Origin: Bianquea renquensis
GTDB taxonomy: Bacteria; Bacillota; Clostridia; Lachnospirales; Bianqueaceae
Length of the DNA: 64,000 nt
NCBI RefSeq assembly: GCF_014384895.1
Contig: NZ_JACRSQ010000002.1
Span: 231,077 to 295,076, forward strand
Direction: 5' to 3'
The notes under the pieces are model-generated. The model had not been told where the DNA came from. It worked only from the letters and a program-made list of their open reading frames with translations, and did no database searches. Positions 25,428 through 34,157 of this stretch are shown here, piece after piece. Positions within the stretch are counted from its first letter, which is position 1. The number at the start of each line of letters is the position of its first letter. Position numbers and translations under genes: made by a program.

Positions 25428-25466
25428 GAGAAAAGACAAAAATTTATAAAAAAAGGTTAAAAAAGA

Positions 25467-25495
25467 GTGCAATGTGGGATGGAATTTGGTATAAT
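25467..25495 (+). promoter_or_regulatory. Extended -10 promoter of the hydrogenase-sensor block
   Basis: TGG-TATAAT with the -10 at 25490-25495; the -35 is poor. A perfect hairpin GGCGGC-cgc-GCCGCC (25518-25532) lies in the leader. Confidence 0.6.
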
Positions 25496-25582
25496 GAAAT
25501 AAAAATCCGCTTCAGCTGGCGGCCGCGCCGCCACGTGGGTGGATTCAGTCATCCAGGATAGAATAAGGAGATGCCCCGGCCC

Positions 25583-25945
25583 ATGAAGATTACAGAAGTA
25601 CAGGAGATTTTACATGCCCAATTGGTTACGGATTTAGTGGAGGATTTTGACGTAGAATTTGGATATGGCTGTGACCTGATGAGCGATGTGCTGGCCTTTG
25701 TGCAGCACAATGATATCCTTCTGACGGGGCTGGTCAATCCCCAGGTCATCCGGACATGTGAGGTGGTGGATATCCACGCCATTGTATTTGTCAGAGGAAA
25801 GGTGCCCGCACAGGAGTTGATCGAAATCGCGACAAGTGCAGGGATTACGCTCCTTTGCACAGAGTATTCGCTGTATACATCCTGTGGATTGCTATATCAG
25901 CACGGGCTTTTGGGGGAGGAGATCGGCCATGACTTTTCACTATAA
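25583..25945 (+). CDS. DRTGG-domain protein (first copy)
   Basis: About 120 residues, one DRTGG fold: MKITEVQEIL, FGYGCDLMSDVLAFV, LLTGLVNPQVIRTCEVVDI and FVRGKVPAQELIEIA. DRTGG domains occur next to CBS pairs, HPr kinase and phosphotransacetylase and bind small ligands. I chose ATG 25583 over 25571, which touches the ribosome site. It is the first gene of the block leading to hndABCD and overlaps the next gene by 17 bp. Confidence 0.85.
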   Translation: MKITEVQEILHAQLVTDLVEDFDVEFGYGCDLMSDVLAFVQHNDILLTGLVNPQVIRTCEVVDIHAIVFVRGKVPAQELIEIATSAGITLLCTEYSLYTSCGLLYQHGLLGEEIGHDFSL

Positions 25946-26339
25946 TGTGGACGGAGGATACCCGGAAATGGCGGGGAGAGCCTCGACGAAATTCAAGAGC
26001 GTGTTGAAGGATCTTGGAGTCGCTCCATCGGTCATTCGCCGTGTATCCATTGCCATGTACGAAGGGGAAATCAATATGGTAATCCACGCCAACGGCGGAG
26101 ACATTCGCTGCGAGGTGGAGACGGACAAAATCCGCGTTGTGCTTGCAGACCAAGGACCTGGAATCCCGAACTTAGAGCTGGCTATGCAGGCAGGCTGGTC
26201 CACCGCATCCCAGGAGGCAAGAGAATTAGGGTTTGGCGCGGGAATGGGTTTCCCGAACATGAAAAAATATAGCGACGCTCTAGACGTACAGACAGAGGTG
26301 GGTGTGGGGACGACACTGACATTGGATTTTTTGATATAA
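25929..26339 (+). CDS. GHKL ATP-binding protein, RsbT/anti-sigma-like
   Basis: A 136-residue single-domain HATPase similar to serine-kinase anti-sigma factors. The N box is in YEGEINMVIHANGG, the G1 box is DQGPGIP, and the G2 box is GFGAGMGFPNMKKYSD. There is no dimerisation or phosphoacceptor histidine domain. ATG 25929 follows GGAGGAGA. Position immediately before the sensory hydrogenase-like gene suggests it reads out that protein's state, an inference from context. Confidence 0.88.
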   Translation: MTFHYNVDGGYPEMAGRASTKFKSVLKDLGVAPSVIRRVSIAMYEGEINMVIHANGGDIRCEVETDKIRVVLADQGPGIPNLELAMQAGWSTASQEARELGFGAGMGFPNMKKYSDALDVQTEVGVGTTLTLDFLI

Positions 26340-26351
26340 GGGGGAAGATCG

Positions 26352-27680
26352 ATGAAGGGAACCTATAGGCCATCAGTGGCGCTGATCGAGAATCGATGCG
26401 TAGGCTGTACCACCTGTATTAAGCGGTGCCCTACGGAGGCCATCCGTGTGCGAAGCGGAAGAGCCCGAATTCTTTCCGATCTATGTATAGATTGTGGAAT
26501 GTGCATTCGTGTATGCCGCCACGGGGCAAAGGTTGCTGTGACGAAGCCGCTGGACGCGATCTTAGCCACCTCCTATAAGGTCAAAGTCGCGCTTCCAGCC
26601 CCTTCCCTGTACAGCCAGTTTGCCGGAAATCGCAACTTAAACCGTCTACTGACGGCGCTTAAAAAGATAGGCTTTGACGAGGCGTTTGAAGTGGCGAAAG
26701 GGGCGGAGATTGTCACGGCGGAGAGCATACGCTTTATCCAGAGAAAGAAGCAGGAGGGCGAGGAGGGACCTTGGATTTCAACGGCTTGTCCTGCCATCGT
26801 CCGCTTGATCCAGGTGAGGTTTCCCTCTCTAATCGATAACCTTATCCCGATCATACCGCCGATGGAAGCCATCGCTAGAATGGCGAGAGAATACTTTTAC
26901 CGGCAAGGTTACAAGGATGAGGAGATCGGGATCTTTTTTATCACGCCCTGTGCGGCGAAAGTCACGGATGTACATAAGCCGCAGATGGTTGATAAATCCG
27001 CTGTCACCAGCGCCGTCGCCTTGAACGAAGTTTATTTTAGGCTTTTGCCGGTTTTAAAGGCGGTGAGAGAAGAGGAAATTGAGGTCCTCCAGATGGCGAC
27101 CAATCAGGGAGTCAGCTGGGCGAGGATCGGGGGAGAGAGCGAAGGCCTATTGCTTCAGGATGTCATGGCGGTCGATGGGATTGAGAATGTCATCGAGGTG
27201 TTGGACAGTCTGGAGGACGGCCGAATCAAGCGAGTTGAGTTTATCGAAGCCAATGCCTGTATCGGAGGATGTCTTGGCGGACCTTTGGCGCCAGAAAACC
27301 CGTTTAATGCGAAAGCCAGAATGCAAAAGGTCATGCGCAGCAACACGAGTCCTCAGCTGCGCCACATTTTGGATGGCATAGACATCAATTGCTATGTACA
27401 AAAACAGGTGGAGCCGGCGAAAGTTCTGCATCTGGATGAGGACATGGCGAAAGCTCTGGAGAAGATGAAGCAGCGGGATGCGCTATACCAGAGCCTACCT
27501 CAGATTGACTGTGGTTCGTGTGGAGCGCCGGGGTGTGAGGCCTTTGCGCAGGACGTTGTGCAGGGCGAGGCCAACGTGGAGGATTGCATCTTTCTCCTGC
27601 GCGATAAAGTCAAGGAGATGGCGCAGGAGATGGTGAATTTGGCGGCGAAGCTTCCGCCGAGCATAAAGGAGAAGGAATAA
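26352..27680 (+). CDS. Hydrogenase-like Fe-S protein, putative sensory [FeFe]-hydrogenase (group D type)
   Basis: A 442-residue protein. Two N-terminal [4Fe-4S] motifs (Cys16/19/22/26 and a set near 46-56) precede an H-cluster-like domain whose three loops read STACPAI, TPCAAKV and ANACIGGCLGG. The four cluster cysteines are kept. The proton-transfer Cys of catalytic enzymes (TSCCP) is Ala, and the L2/L3 methionines are replaced, as described for group D sensory hydrogenases. The C-terminus has CGSCGAPGCEAF and a later Cys, an RnfB-like extra [4Fe-4S] site. Neighbours are GHKL and DRTGG proteins and hndABCD. It probably senses H2 or redox state rather than making H2. Confidence 0.82.
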   Translation: MKGTYRPSVALIENRCVGCTTCIKRCPTEAIRVRSGRARILSDLCIDCGMCIRVCRHGAKVAVTKPLDAILATSYKVKVALPAPSLYSQFAGNRNLNRLLTALKKIGFDEAFEVAKGAEIVTAESIRFIQRKKQEGEEGPWISTACPAIVRLIQVRFPSLIDNLIPIIPPMEAIARMAREYFYRQGYKDEEIGIFFITPCAAKVTDVHKPQMVDKSAVTSAVALNEVYFRLLPVLKAVREEEIEVLQMATNQGVSWARIGGESEGLLLQDVMAVDGIENVIEVLDSLEDGRIKRVEFIEANACIGGCLGGPLAPENPFNAKARMQKVMRSNTSPQLRHILDGIDINCYVQKQVEPAKVLHLDEDMAKALEKMKQRDALYQSLPQIDCGSCGAPGCEAFAQDVVQGEANVEDCIFLLRDKVKEMAQEMVNLAAKLPPSIKEKE

Positions 27681-27692
27681 GGAGGAATGAAA

Positions 27693-28028
27693 ATGACAGT
27701 AGGAGATCTGGCAGAGCTTTCCTGTCTACAGCTGGCCACGGAAGGAACGGGGTTGGACGCCCCGGTGGACGGAGGCTATGTTGGTGACCTTTTGAGCGTT
27801 GTGATGGGCAATGCGCAGGCCAACCAAGTATGGGTGACCATTCAGAGCCATGTCAATATCATTGCGGTGGCGGCACTGGCAGGAATTCCGGCCATTATCA
27901 TCGCTCACGGGTACGAGCCGGAGAGGGAGACGCTGGAAAAAGCGAAGGAAGAGGGAATTGAGATTTTCACCACAAAGCTGGACTCGTTTTCCATCATTCG
28001 CACGCTGATTCTGGAGAAAGGGCTGTAA
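27693..28028 (+). CDS. DRTGG-domain protein (second copy)
   Basis: A 112-residue DRTGG fold (MTVGDLAELS, DGGYVGDLLSVVMGNAQANQVWVTI, NIIAVAALAGIPAIIIAHG). It is a diverged paralogue of the gene at 25583, so the block carries two. ATG 27693 lies seven bases after GGAGG; ATG 27687 touches it. It is 5 bp from the next gene, so tightly co-expressed. Confidence 0.85.
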   Translation: MTVGDLAELSCLQLATEGTGLDAPVDGGYVGDLLSVVMGNAQANQVWVTIQSHVNIIAVAALAGIPAIIIAHGYEPERETLEKAKEEGIEIFTTKLDSFSIIRTLILEKGL

Positions 28029-28033
28029 CGGCC

Positions 28034-28612
28034 ATGATGAAGGAACTGGCGCTTCATGTTTTAGACATCGCGGAAAACAGTGTCCGCGGGGAGGCGTCCC
28101 ACATTGGGATCACCATAACAGAAGATAGGCGGAACAATCGATTTGCTATGGAGATCGACGATGATGGAAAGGGGATCTCGCCCGAGATTTTAAATACCAT
28201 AAAAGATCCATTTACCACCACCAGAACTATGCGGAAGGTTGGACTGGGGATTCCGTTTCTCGACGATACCTGCCGGCTCTGCAACGGGCACCTGGACTTG
28301 AAGAGCACTGTCGGTCTGGGGACCCGGCTGTCGGCAGAGATGGAATATGATCACATTGACCGGCCCCCGCTGGGGGATATGGCGGCCACCTTGATGGTGC
28401 TCATGTCCTCACACCCAGACATCGCATTCACATACCGCCATATTGTGGATGACGTGGAGTTTTCTGAGCCCAGTGAATTTGAGATTTCGTCGGGGGATTT
28501 GGAGGACATTTTGGATGGTGTTCCCCTTACCACACCAAAAGTATACAAATGGGTCAAGACATACCTTGAGGAGAACATCCGTCAATGTGAGACTGGTGGG
28601 ACAGGAGCCTAG
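28034..28612 (+). CDS. GHKL ATPase-domain protein, sensor-kinase-like
   Basis: About 192 residues. HATPase domain at residues 1-105: N box LHVLDIAENSVRG, G1 EIDDDGKGIS, G2 VGLGIPFLDD and a closing GLGTRLSAEM. The remaining 85 residues are not recognised. No H-box, membrane helix or input domain is present, so it is a soluble partner kinase or an ATP-binding switch. It is the second GHKL protein in the block. Confidence 0.83.
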   Translation: MMKELALHVLDIAENSVRGEASHIGITITEDRRNNRFAMEIDDDGKGISPEILNTIKDPFTTTRTMRKVGLGIPFLDDTCRLCNGHLDLKSTVGLGTRLSAEMEYDHIDRPPLGDMAATLMVLMSSHPDIAFTYRHIVDDVEFSEPSEFEISSGDLEDILDGVPLTTPKVYKWVKTYLEENIRQCETGGTGA

Positions 28613-28655
28613 ATATAGCAATTTCTGAAAATAATGTGAAAGAAGTGTAAATCTG

Positions 28656-28684
28656 TTTACATGAGATAAAAAATTTGATATAAT
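28656..28684 (+). promoter_or_regulatory. Strong sigma-A promoter before the PHP gene
   Basis: TTTACA (28656-28661), 17-bp spacer, TATAAT (28679-28684). The start codon is only 12 bp beyond the -10, so a transcript from here would be almost leaderless for the PHP gene, while serving hndABCD downstream. Confidence 0.75.
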
Positions 28685-28696
28685 GAGGGGTAGCGC

Positions 28697-29410
28697 TTGA
28701 GAATTTATGGTGATCTGCACATACATACAGCTTTATCCTCCTGTGCCCAGGAGGACATGACGCCAAATAATATCATCAATATGGCACTTCTGGCGGAGCT
28801 TGACGTAATTGCGGTAACGGATCACAACTCCTGCGGAAACGCGGAGGCGGTCATGAAAGCCGCCGAGGGGACAGAACTAGTGGTTGTTCCGGGGTTGGAA
28901 GTGCAGACGCGGGAAGAAGTCCATGTGGTGGCTCTGTTTGAGCAGATGGATCAGGCGCTTATTTTGCAGGGGGAAGTCTATGCTCATCTGCCAGGACGGC
29001 AAGCGCCGCCAAAGATTCTGCAAAGACAGCACTTTCTCAGCGAAGACGATGAGGTGATGGGATATTGCGATAAGCTATTGGGATTTGCCAGCAGTCTGAC
29101 CATTGAGGAGGTGTTCAGGCTGACAAGACAGCTCGGTGGGGCCATGATTCCGGCGCATATTGACCGGAAGAGCAACAGCATTCTGTCAAATCTGGGATTT
29201 ATCCCGGAGGATCTGGACCTGGCTACACTAGAGATTTCCATGTATGCGCCGCGGAGCGAGTATGAGGCGCAGTATCCGCGCCACAGGATTCTTCAGAATT
29301 CCGATGCCCATGAGCTGGGACACATTGGGATCGTTTCCAATGTCTTGGACCTCAAAGTGAAGACGGCGGCGGAGGTTATCCATTTGTTGAACACGAGGGC
29401 TGCGACTTGA
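28697..29410 (+). CDS. PHP-domain metal-dependent phosphoesterase
   Basis: A 237-residue PHP protein: motif I YGDLHIHTALSSC, motif II VTDHNSCGN, the Glu in PGLEVQT, a later PAHIDRK and a terminal NSDAHELGHIG. These bind two or three metals for phosphoester cleavage (nucleotide or phosphoprotein substrates in relatives). The start is TTG 28697 with GAGGGG six bases upstream; no later start keeps motif I. In this block it could reverse a phosphorylation step, which is an inference. Confidence 0.88.
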   Translation: MRIYGDLHIHTALSSCAQEDMTPNNIINMALLAELDVIAVTDHNSCGNAEAVMKAAEGTELVVVPGLEVQTREEVHVVALFEQMDQALILQGEVYAHLPGRQAPPKILQRQHFLSEDDEVMGYCDKLLGFASSLTIEEVFRLTRQLGGAMIPAHIDRKSNSILSNLGFIPEDLDLATLEISMYAPRSEYEAQYPRHRILQNSDAHELGHIGIVSNVLDLKVKTAAEVIHLLNTRAAT

Positions 29411-29483
29411 CGCGCAGTCTGTGTCAATAGCGGCCAAGCCGCAAACCCAGTTATAGACGCACAAATATAAGGAGGTACAAACT

Positions 29484-29969
29484 ATGGCATGCAATTGCTG
29501 TAATGGAGAGGACAAAGAAAAATACGCTGAGCTGGAAGCGTTTATTGAGTCCCTGCCAACGACCAAAGGTGAGTTGATTCGTGTCTTACACAGAGCTCAG
29601 GGCATCTTTGGATATCTGCCCAGAGAGGTACAGGTCTACGTCGCGAAGAAGCTGAATATTCCCGTATCCAAGGTATACGGTGTCGTCAGCTTCTATTCCT
29701 ACTTCACCATGAAGCCGAAAGGAAAATATGATATTTCTGTATGTATGGGGACCGCCTGCTATGTCCGCGGAGCGGAAAGGGTGCTGGAAGCCCTGACAAA
29801 GAAGCTTGGAATCGGCACCGGGGAGACCACAATGGATGGAAAATTTTCTCTCAGGTCGCTGCGCTGCGTCGGCGCCTGTGGGTTGGCCCCTGTTGTCATG
29901 ATCGGCGACAAGGTGTACGGACGTGTCACGCCAGAATCGATTGATGATATATTGAACGAGTGCGAATAA
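29484..29969 (+). CDS. hndA: Bifurcating hydrogenase subunit, NuoE-like [2Fe-2S]
   Basis: A 161-residue thioredoxin-fold [2Fe-2S] protein of the NuoE/HydC family. The four ligands lie in VCMGTACYVRG and RCVGACGLAP. The N-terminal helix bundle has GELIRVLHRAQGIFGYLP. In the trimeric or tetrameric electron-bifurcating hydrogenase it links NADH and ferredoxin oxidation to H2 formation. AAGGAGG precedes the ATG. First of four contiguous hnd genes. Confidence 0.94.
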   Translation: MACNCCNGEDKEKYAELEAFIESLPTTKGELIRVLHRAQGIFGYLPREVQVYVAKKLNIPVSKVYGVVSFYSYFTMKPKGKYDISVCMGTACYVRGAERVLEALTKKLGIGTGETTMDGKFSLRSLRCVGACGLAPVVMIGDKVYGRVTPESIDDILNECE

Positions 29970-29982
29970 AGGAGGCTGTACA

Positions 29983-30381
29983 ATGGCGAAGATCAAATCG
30001 TTAGAGGAACTTAAAAAGCTCAGAGAGCAGGCCCAGAACAACGTGTCCCTGCGGGTTAAGGGCGATAACATAGAAAAGATGATTCAAATCCGGGTCGCCA
30101 TGGCGACGTGCGGTATTGCCGCGGGCGCCAGGGAGGTCATGACGGAATTCATAGAGGAGATGGACCGCCAAAATATTGAGAATGCAGTGGTAACCCAGAC
30201 GGGCTGCATGGGATACTGTTATGCTGAGCCGACTGTGGAAATTACAATCCCTGGTCAAGAGCCGGTGGTTTATGGAAACGTGGATATGGATAAAGTCCAT
30301 GAGATCATCGAAAAAACCATCAAAAACGGTGAACTCGTAGATGGCATCATTCCCGTAACCCATAAAACCATTGAGGAATAG
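29983..30381 (+). CDS. hndB: Bifurcating hydrogenase subunit, [2Fe-2S] ferredoxin-like
   Basis: A 132-residue HndB-type subunit with a thioredoxin-like [2Fe-2S] fold; cysteines appear in MATCGIAAGAR and QTGCMGYCYAEP. The N-terminal helix (KIKSLEELKKLREQAQ) is typical. It lies 13 bp after hndA and 15 bp before hndC. Confidence 0.92.
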   Translation: MAKIKSLEELKKLREQAQNNVSLRVKGDNIEKMIQIRVAMATCGIAAGAREVMTEFIEEMDRQNIENAVVTQTGCMGYCYAEPTVEITIPGQEPVVYGNVDMDKVHEIIEKTIKNGELVDGIIPVTHKTIEE

Positions 30382-30396
30382 GAGGTTTAATCATTC

Positions 30397-32190
30397 ATGG
30401 CTGATACAAAAATGCATGTGCTGGTATGCGGAGGAACAGGATGTCTGTCTTCCAATTCCAGTGATATTGTGGACAATCTCATAGCGGAGATCAAGGCGGC
30501 CGGTATGGAAGACGAAGTCAAGGTATTGAAGACAGGATGTTTTGGCTTCTGCGAAAAGGGTCCAATTGTGAAAATCCTTCCCGATAACACATTCTATACG
30601 CAGGTTAAACCTGAAGATGCGAAGGAGATCGTCGCAGAACATATCGTCAAGGGCCGGAAGGTGGAGAGGCTCCTCTATATGGACCCAGAAAAGGAACAAC
30701 ATATTTCCGATGCGAAGCATATGGATTTCTATAAAAAGCAGATGCGGGTTGCACTGCGCAACTGTGGTTTCATCGACCCCGACAATATTGAGGAGTATAT
30801 CGGACGGGACGGCTATCAGGCGCTGGCCAAATGTCTGACAGAGTTCACGCCGGAGCAGGTCATCGAGGAAGTGAAAAAATCGGGGCTGCGCGGCCGAGGC
30901 GGAGCGGGCTTCCCTACCGGCCTGAAATGGCAGTTGGCGAGAGCCAACGATGCAGACCAGAAATATGTGGTATGTAACGCCGATGAGGGGGATCCCGGCG
31001 CTTTCATGGACCGTTCCATTCTGGAAGGAGACCCCCACAGCATCGTGGAGGCAATGGCAATCTGTGGGTATGCCATCGGTGCGTCCCAGGGGCGTGTCTA
31101 TATCCGTGCAGAATACCCGCTGGCCATCAAACGTCTGGAGAACGCAATCTCCTCTGCGAGAGAATATGGCCTTTTGGGGGACAACATTCTGGGCAGCGAT
31201 TTCAGCTTTGATATTGAGATCACCTTCGGCGCCGGCGCGTTTGTCTGCGGTGAGGAGACGGCCCTCCTGCGCTCCATGGAAGGAAACCGCGGCGAGCCGA
31301 CGACAAAACCGCCGTTCCCCGCGGAACACGGATACTGGAACAAACCAACCAACGTCAACAACGTGGAAACCTTCGCTAACGTTCCTGTCATCTTCCTGAA
31401 AGGAGCTGACTGGTTCAACAAGATTGGAACCGAGAAGAGCAAGGGGACCAAGGTGTTTGCGCTGGCCGGCAAGATCAACAATGTGGGGCTTATTGAGGTA
31501 CCCATGGGGACAACCCTGCGGGAAGTCATCTATGATATCGGCGGTGGCATCAAAAACGGTAAGAAGTTCAAAGCGGTGCAGACCGGTGGCCCCTCCGGCG
31601 GATGTCTGACAGAGAAAGATCTGGACACTCCCATCGATTTTGACAATTTAGTGGCAAGAGGTTCTATGATGGGCTCCGGGGGTATGATCGTCATGGATGA
31701 GGACGACTGTATGCCGTCGGTTGCAAGGTTCTATCTGGAGTTTACGGAGGAGGAATCCTGTGGCAAGTGTACACCTTGCCGTATTGGAACAAAGCGTTTG
31801 TCCGAGCTGCTGAAGGATATTACCCAGGGAAAAGGTACGGAAGAGCATGTAAAAGAACTCAAGCGAATCAGCCAGGTTATCAAGGACACAGCGCTGTGCG
31901 GATTGGGACAGACGGCCCCGAATCCGGTTCTCTCCACGCTGGCGGCCTTTGAAGACGAGTACATGGCCCATGTGAAGGAAGGGCGCTGTCCAGCTGGAAA
32001 ATGTACAGCGCTGTTGAAATTCTTCATCGAGGCAGATAAATGTAAGGGCTGTACCCTTTGTGCCCGCAATTGTCCTGTCGGTGCCATTTCCGGTGAGGTC
32101 CGCAAGCCCCACGCCATTGATCAGGAGAAGTGTATCAAATGCGGCGCGTGCATGGACCGCTGTAAGTTCGGCGCCATTGTGAAACACTAG
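30397..32190 (+). CDS. hndC: Bifurcating hydrogenase NADH/FMN subunit, NuoF-like
   Basis: A 597-residue flavoprotein where NAD(H) reacts. Residues 1-110 form a [2Fe-2S] thioredoxin-like domain (CGGTGCLSS, TGCFGFCEKGP). The NuoF core has the NADH/FMN loops GRGGAGFPTGLKW and GAGAFVCGEETALL and the cluster motif SCGKCTPCRIGT. The C-terminus adds two [4Fe-4S] sites (CKGCTLCARNCPVGA, CIKCGACMDRCKFGA), the mark of bifurcating hydrogenases. Confidence 0.96.
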   Translation: MADTKMHVLVCGGTGCLSSNSSDIVDNLIAEIKAAGMEDEVKVLKTGCFGFCEKGPIVKILPDNTFYTQVKPEDAKEIVAEHIVKGRKVERLLYMDPEKEQHISDAKHMDFYKKQMRVALRNCGFIDPDNIEEYIGRDGYQALAKCLTEFTPEQVIEEVKKSGLRGRGGAGFPTGLKWQLARANDADQKYVVCNADEGDPGAFMDRSILEGDPHSIVEAMAICGYAIGASQGRVYIRAEYPLAIKRLENAISSAREYGLLGDNILGSDFSFDIEITFGAGAFVCGEETALLRSMEGNRGEPTTKPPFPAEHGYWNKPTNVNNVETFANVPVIFLKGADWFNKIGTEKSKGTKVFALAGKINNVGLIEVPMGTTLREVIYDIGGGIKNGKKFKAVQTGGPSGGCLTEKDLDTPIDFDNLVARGSMMGSGGMIVMDEDDCMPSVARFYLEFTEEESCGKCTPCRIGTKRLSELLKDITQGKGTEEHVKELKRISQVIKDTALCGLGQTAPNPVLSTLAAFEDEYMAHVKEGRCPAGKCTALLKFFIEADKCKGCTLCARNCPVGAISGEVRKPHAIDQEKCIKCGACMDRCKFGAIVKH

Positions 32191-32209
32191 GAAGGAGTGA
32201 CAAATCGCG

Positions 32210-33970
32210 ATGTCCAACATGATAAATATAACAATCGACGGAAAAAAAGTGCAGGTCCCGGCGGGTAGCACGATTTTGCAGGCGGCTCAGACAGTGGGGA
32301 TTCACATTCCGACCCTGTGTCACTTGGATCTGCATGATATTAAGATGGTGAATCAGACGGCGTCCTGCCGTATCTGCGTCGTCGAGGTTGAGGGGCGCAG
32401 GAATCTGGCGCCCGCCTGCGCCACACCTGTAGCGGAGGGAATGGTAGTTCATTCCAACACCCTAAAGGTTATGGAAGCGCGGCGGACGGTTTTGGAATTG
32501 ATGCTCTCGGACCATCCCAAGGATTGCCTCACCTGTGCCAAGTCTGGCGAATGTGAGCTGCAAGATTTGGCGGAGCTCTTCAATATTCGAAATATCCGCG
32601 TGAGCGGGACTTCCATGTCCACCTACAAAAAAGATATATCCCCCTCCATCATTCGGGATATGGACAAATGCATTATGTGCCGCCGCTGTGAGACCATGTG
32701 TAATCAAGTGCAGACGGTGGGGGCACTGTCAGCGGTGAATCGCGGATTTGACGCGGTTGTCGCCACGTCCTTCGAGGCACCTTTGAATGAGACGGTTTGT
32801 ACGTACTGTGGTCAGTGTGTTCAGGTATGTCCTGTTGGCGCTCTGACGGAGCACGATTCTACCTGGGAGGTGGTCGAGGCGTTGAACGATCCGGACAAGA
32901 TTGTTGTCGTCCAGACCGCCCCCGCTGTCCGCGCTGCTCTCGGTGAAGAGTTCGGATTGGAGCCAGGAAGCCTTGTCACGGGACAGATGGCGGCGGCTCT
33001 TCGCCGGCTGGGATTTGACTATGTGTTTGACACAGATTTTGCGGCGGATCTGACCATCATGGAGGAAGCCACTGAGCTGGTGGATCGCCTGACGCGCCAC
33101 CTTAACGGTGAGGACGTGCCGCTGCCACTGTTGACATCCTGTTGTCCTGCGTGGGTCAACTTTATCGAGTCACAGTATCCGGAGCTGCTGGACATACCAT
33201 CTTCCGCAAGATCGCCCCAACAGATGTTTGGCGCCATTGCGAAATCCTACTTCGCAGAGAAGTTGGGAGTCCGCCGCGATCAGATGGTGGTCGTCTCGGT
33301 AATGCCCTGTTTGGCCAAAAAGTATGAGGCGACAAAATTTGAGGATGACAACAATCAGGATGTGGACTATTCCATCTCCACCAGGGAGCTGGCCAACCTG
33401 ATCAAGCGCATGAATATGGACCTTAAGGAACTGCCGGAGGAAGACTTCGACGATCCTCTAGGAGAATCCTCTGGAGCCGCTGTCATTTTCGGCAAAACAG
33501 GCGGCGTTATTGAGGCGGCACTGCGCACGGCCTATGAATGGGTTACCGGGGAGACGTTGGAGAATGTGGAGTTTGAGGATATCCGTTCCACCTCCTATGG
33601 ATTAAAGGTTGCCCATATAAAAGTTGGGGATCTGACCCTGAACATCGGAATTTCCAGCGGCCTTGGAAATGCGCGTGCTCTGTTGGAGGAGATCAAGGCG
33701 GGCAATCCCAACAATCTCCACGCAATCGAGATCATGGCCTGCCCAGGCGGCTGCGTAAACGGTGGTGGACAGCCCTATGCCCACGGTGACATGAAGAAGA
33801 TTCAGGCGCGTCAGGCCGCGCTGTACCGGGAAGACTGCGGAAAGCCCATCAGAAAATCCCATGAAAATCCGTCTATCAAAAAGCTGTATGAAGAGTATCT
33901 GGTCAAGCCGAATTCAGAAAAGGCGCATCACCTGCTGCACACCCAATATACCGCCAAAGAAAGGGTATAA
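32210..33970 (+). CDS. hndD: Bifurcating [FeFe]-hydrogenase catalytic subunit
   Basis: A 586-residue catalytic subunit. The N-terminus has a plant-type [2Fe-2S] domain (TLCHL, SCRICVVEV), a His-ligated cluster (HPKDCLTCAKSGEC) and two [4Fe-4S] sites (CIMCRRCETMC, CTYCGQCVQVCP). The H-cluster loops are intact: TSCCPAW, MPCLAKK and MACPGGCVNGGG. A short C-terminal extension with the small-subunit helix follows. It produces or uses H2 with NAD and ferredoxin together. A terminator ends the operon. Confidence 0.97.
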   Translation: MSNMINITIDGKKVQVPAGSTILQAAQTVGIHIPTLCHLDLHDIKMVNQTASCRICVVEVEGRRNLAPACATPVAEGMVVHSNTLKVMEARRTVLELMLSDHPKDCLTCAKSGECELQDLAELFNIRNIRVSGTSMSTYKKDISPSIIRDMDKCIMCRRCETMCNQVQTVGALSAVNRGFDAVVATSFEAPLNETVCTYCGQCVQVCPVGALTEHDSTWEVVEALNDPDKIVVVQTAPAVRAALGEEFGLEPGSLVTGQMAAALRRLGFDYVFDTDFAADLTIMEEATELVDRLTRHLNGEDVPLPLLTSCCPAWVNFIESQYPELLDIPSSARSPQQMFGAIAKSYFAEKLGVRRDQMVVVSVMPCLAKKYEATKFEDDNNQDVDYSISTRELANLIKRMNMDLKELPEEDFDDPLGESSGAAVIFGKTGGVIEAALRTAYEWVTGETLENVEFEDIRSTSYGLKVAHIKVGDLTLNIGISSGLGNARALLEEIKAGNPNNLHAIEIMACPGGCVNGGGQPYAHGDMKKIQARQAALYREDCGKPIRKSHENPSIKKLYEEYLVKPNSEKAHHLLHTQYTAKERV

Positions 33971-34004
33971 GCAGTATGCAGAGGCGATTGACGCCATAGA
34001 CAAG

Positions 34005-34033
34005 ACGCCGGGGATTATCTCCCGGCGTTTTGT
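34005..34033 (+). terminator. Terminator of the hydrogenase operon
   Basis: ACGCCGGG/CCCGGCGT with an 8-base loop followed by TTT-G-T. Confidence 0.88.
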
Positions 34034-34102
34034 AAGTTTTTATGGCAAAACACATAAAATACGGCGCACTTTTATAGGCTTTTACAGTTTGTTCATAGTA
34101 TA

Positions 34103-34131
34103 TTCATTTTTCTGTATTACACTGGTATAGA
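34103..34131 (+). promoter_or_regulatory. Candidate promoter of the Gld-like ABC operon
   Basis: TTCATT (34103-34108), 17-bp spacer, extended -10 TGG-TATAGA (34126-34131), 27 bp before the TTG start. Confidence 0.45.
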
Positions 34132-34157
34132 AATACAATATTAGGGAGGTTTCTGCC

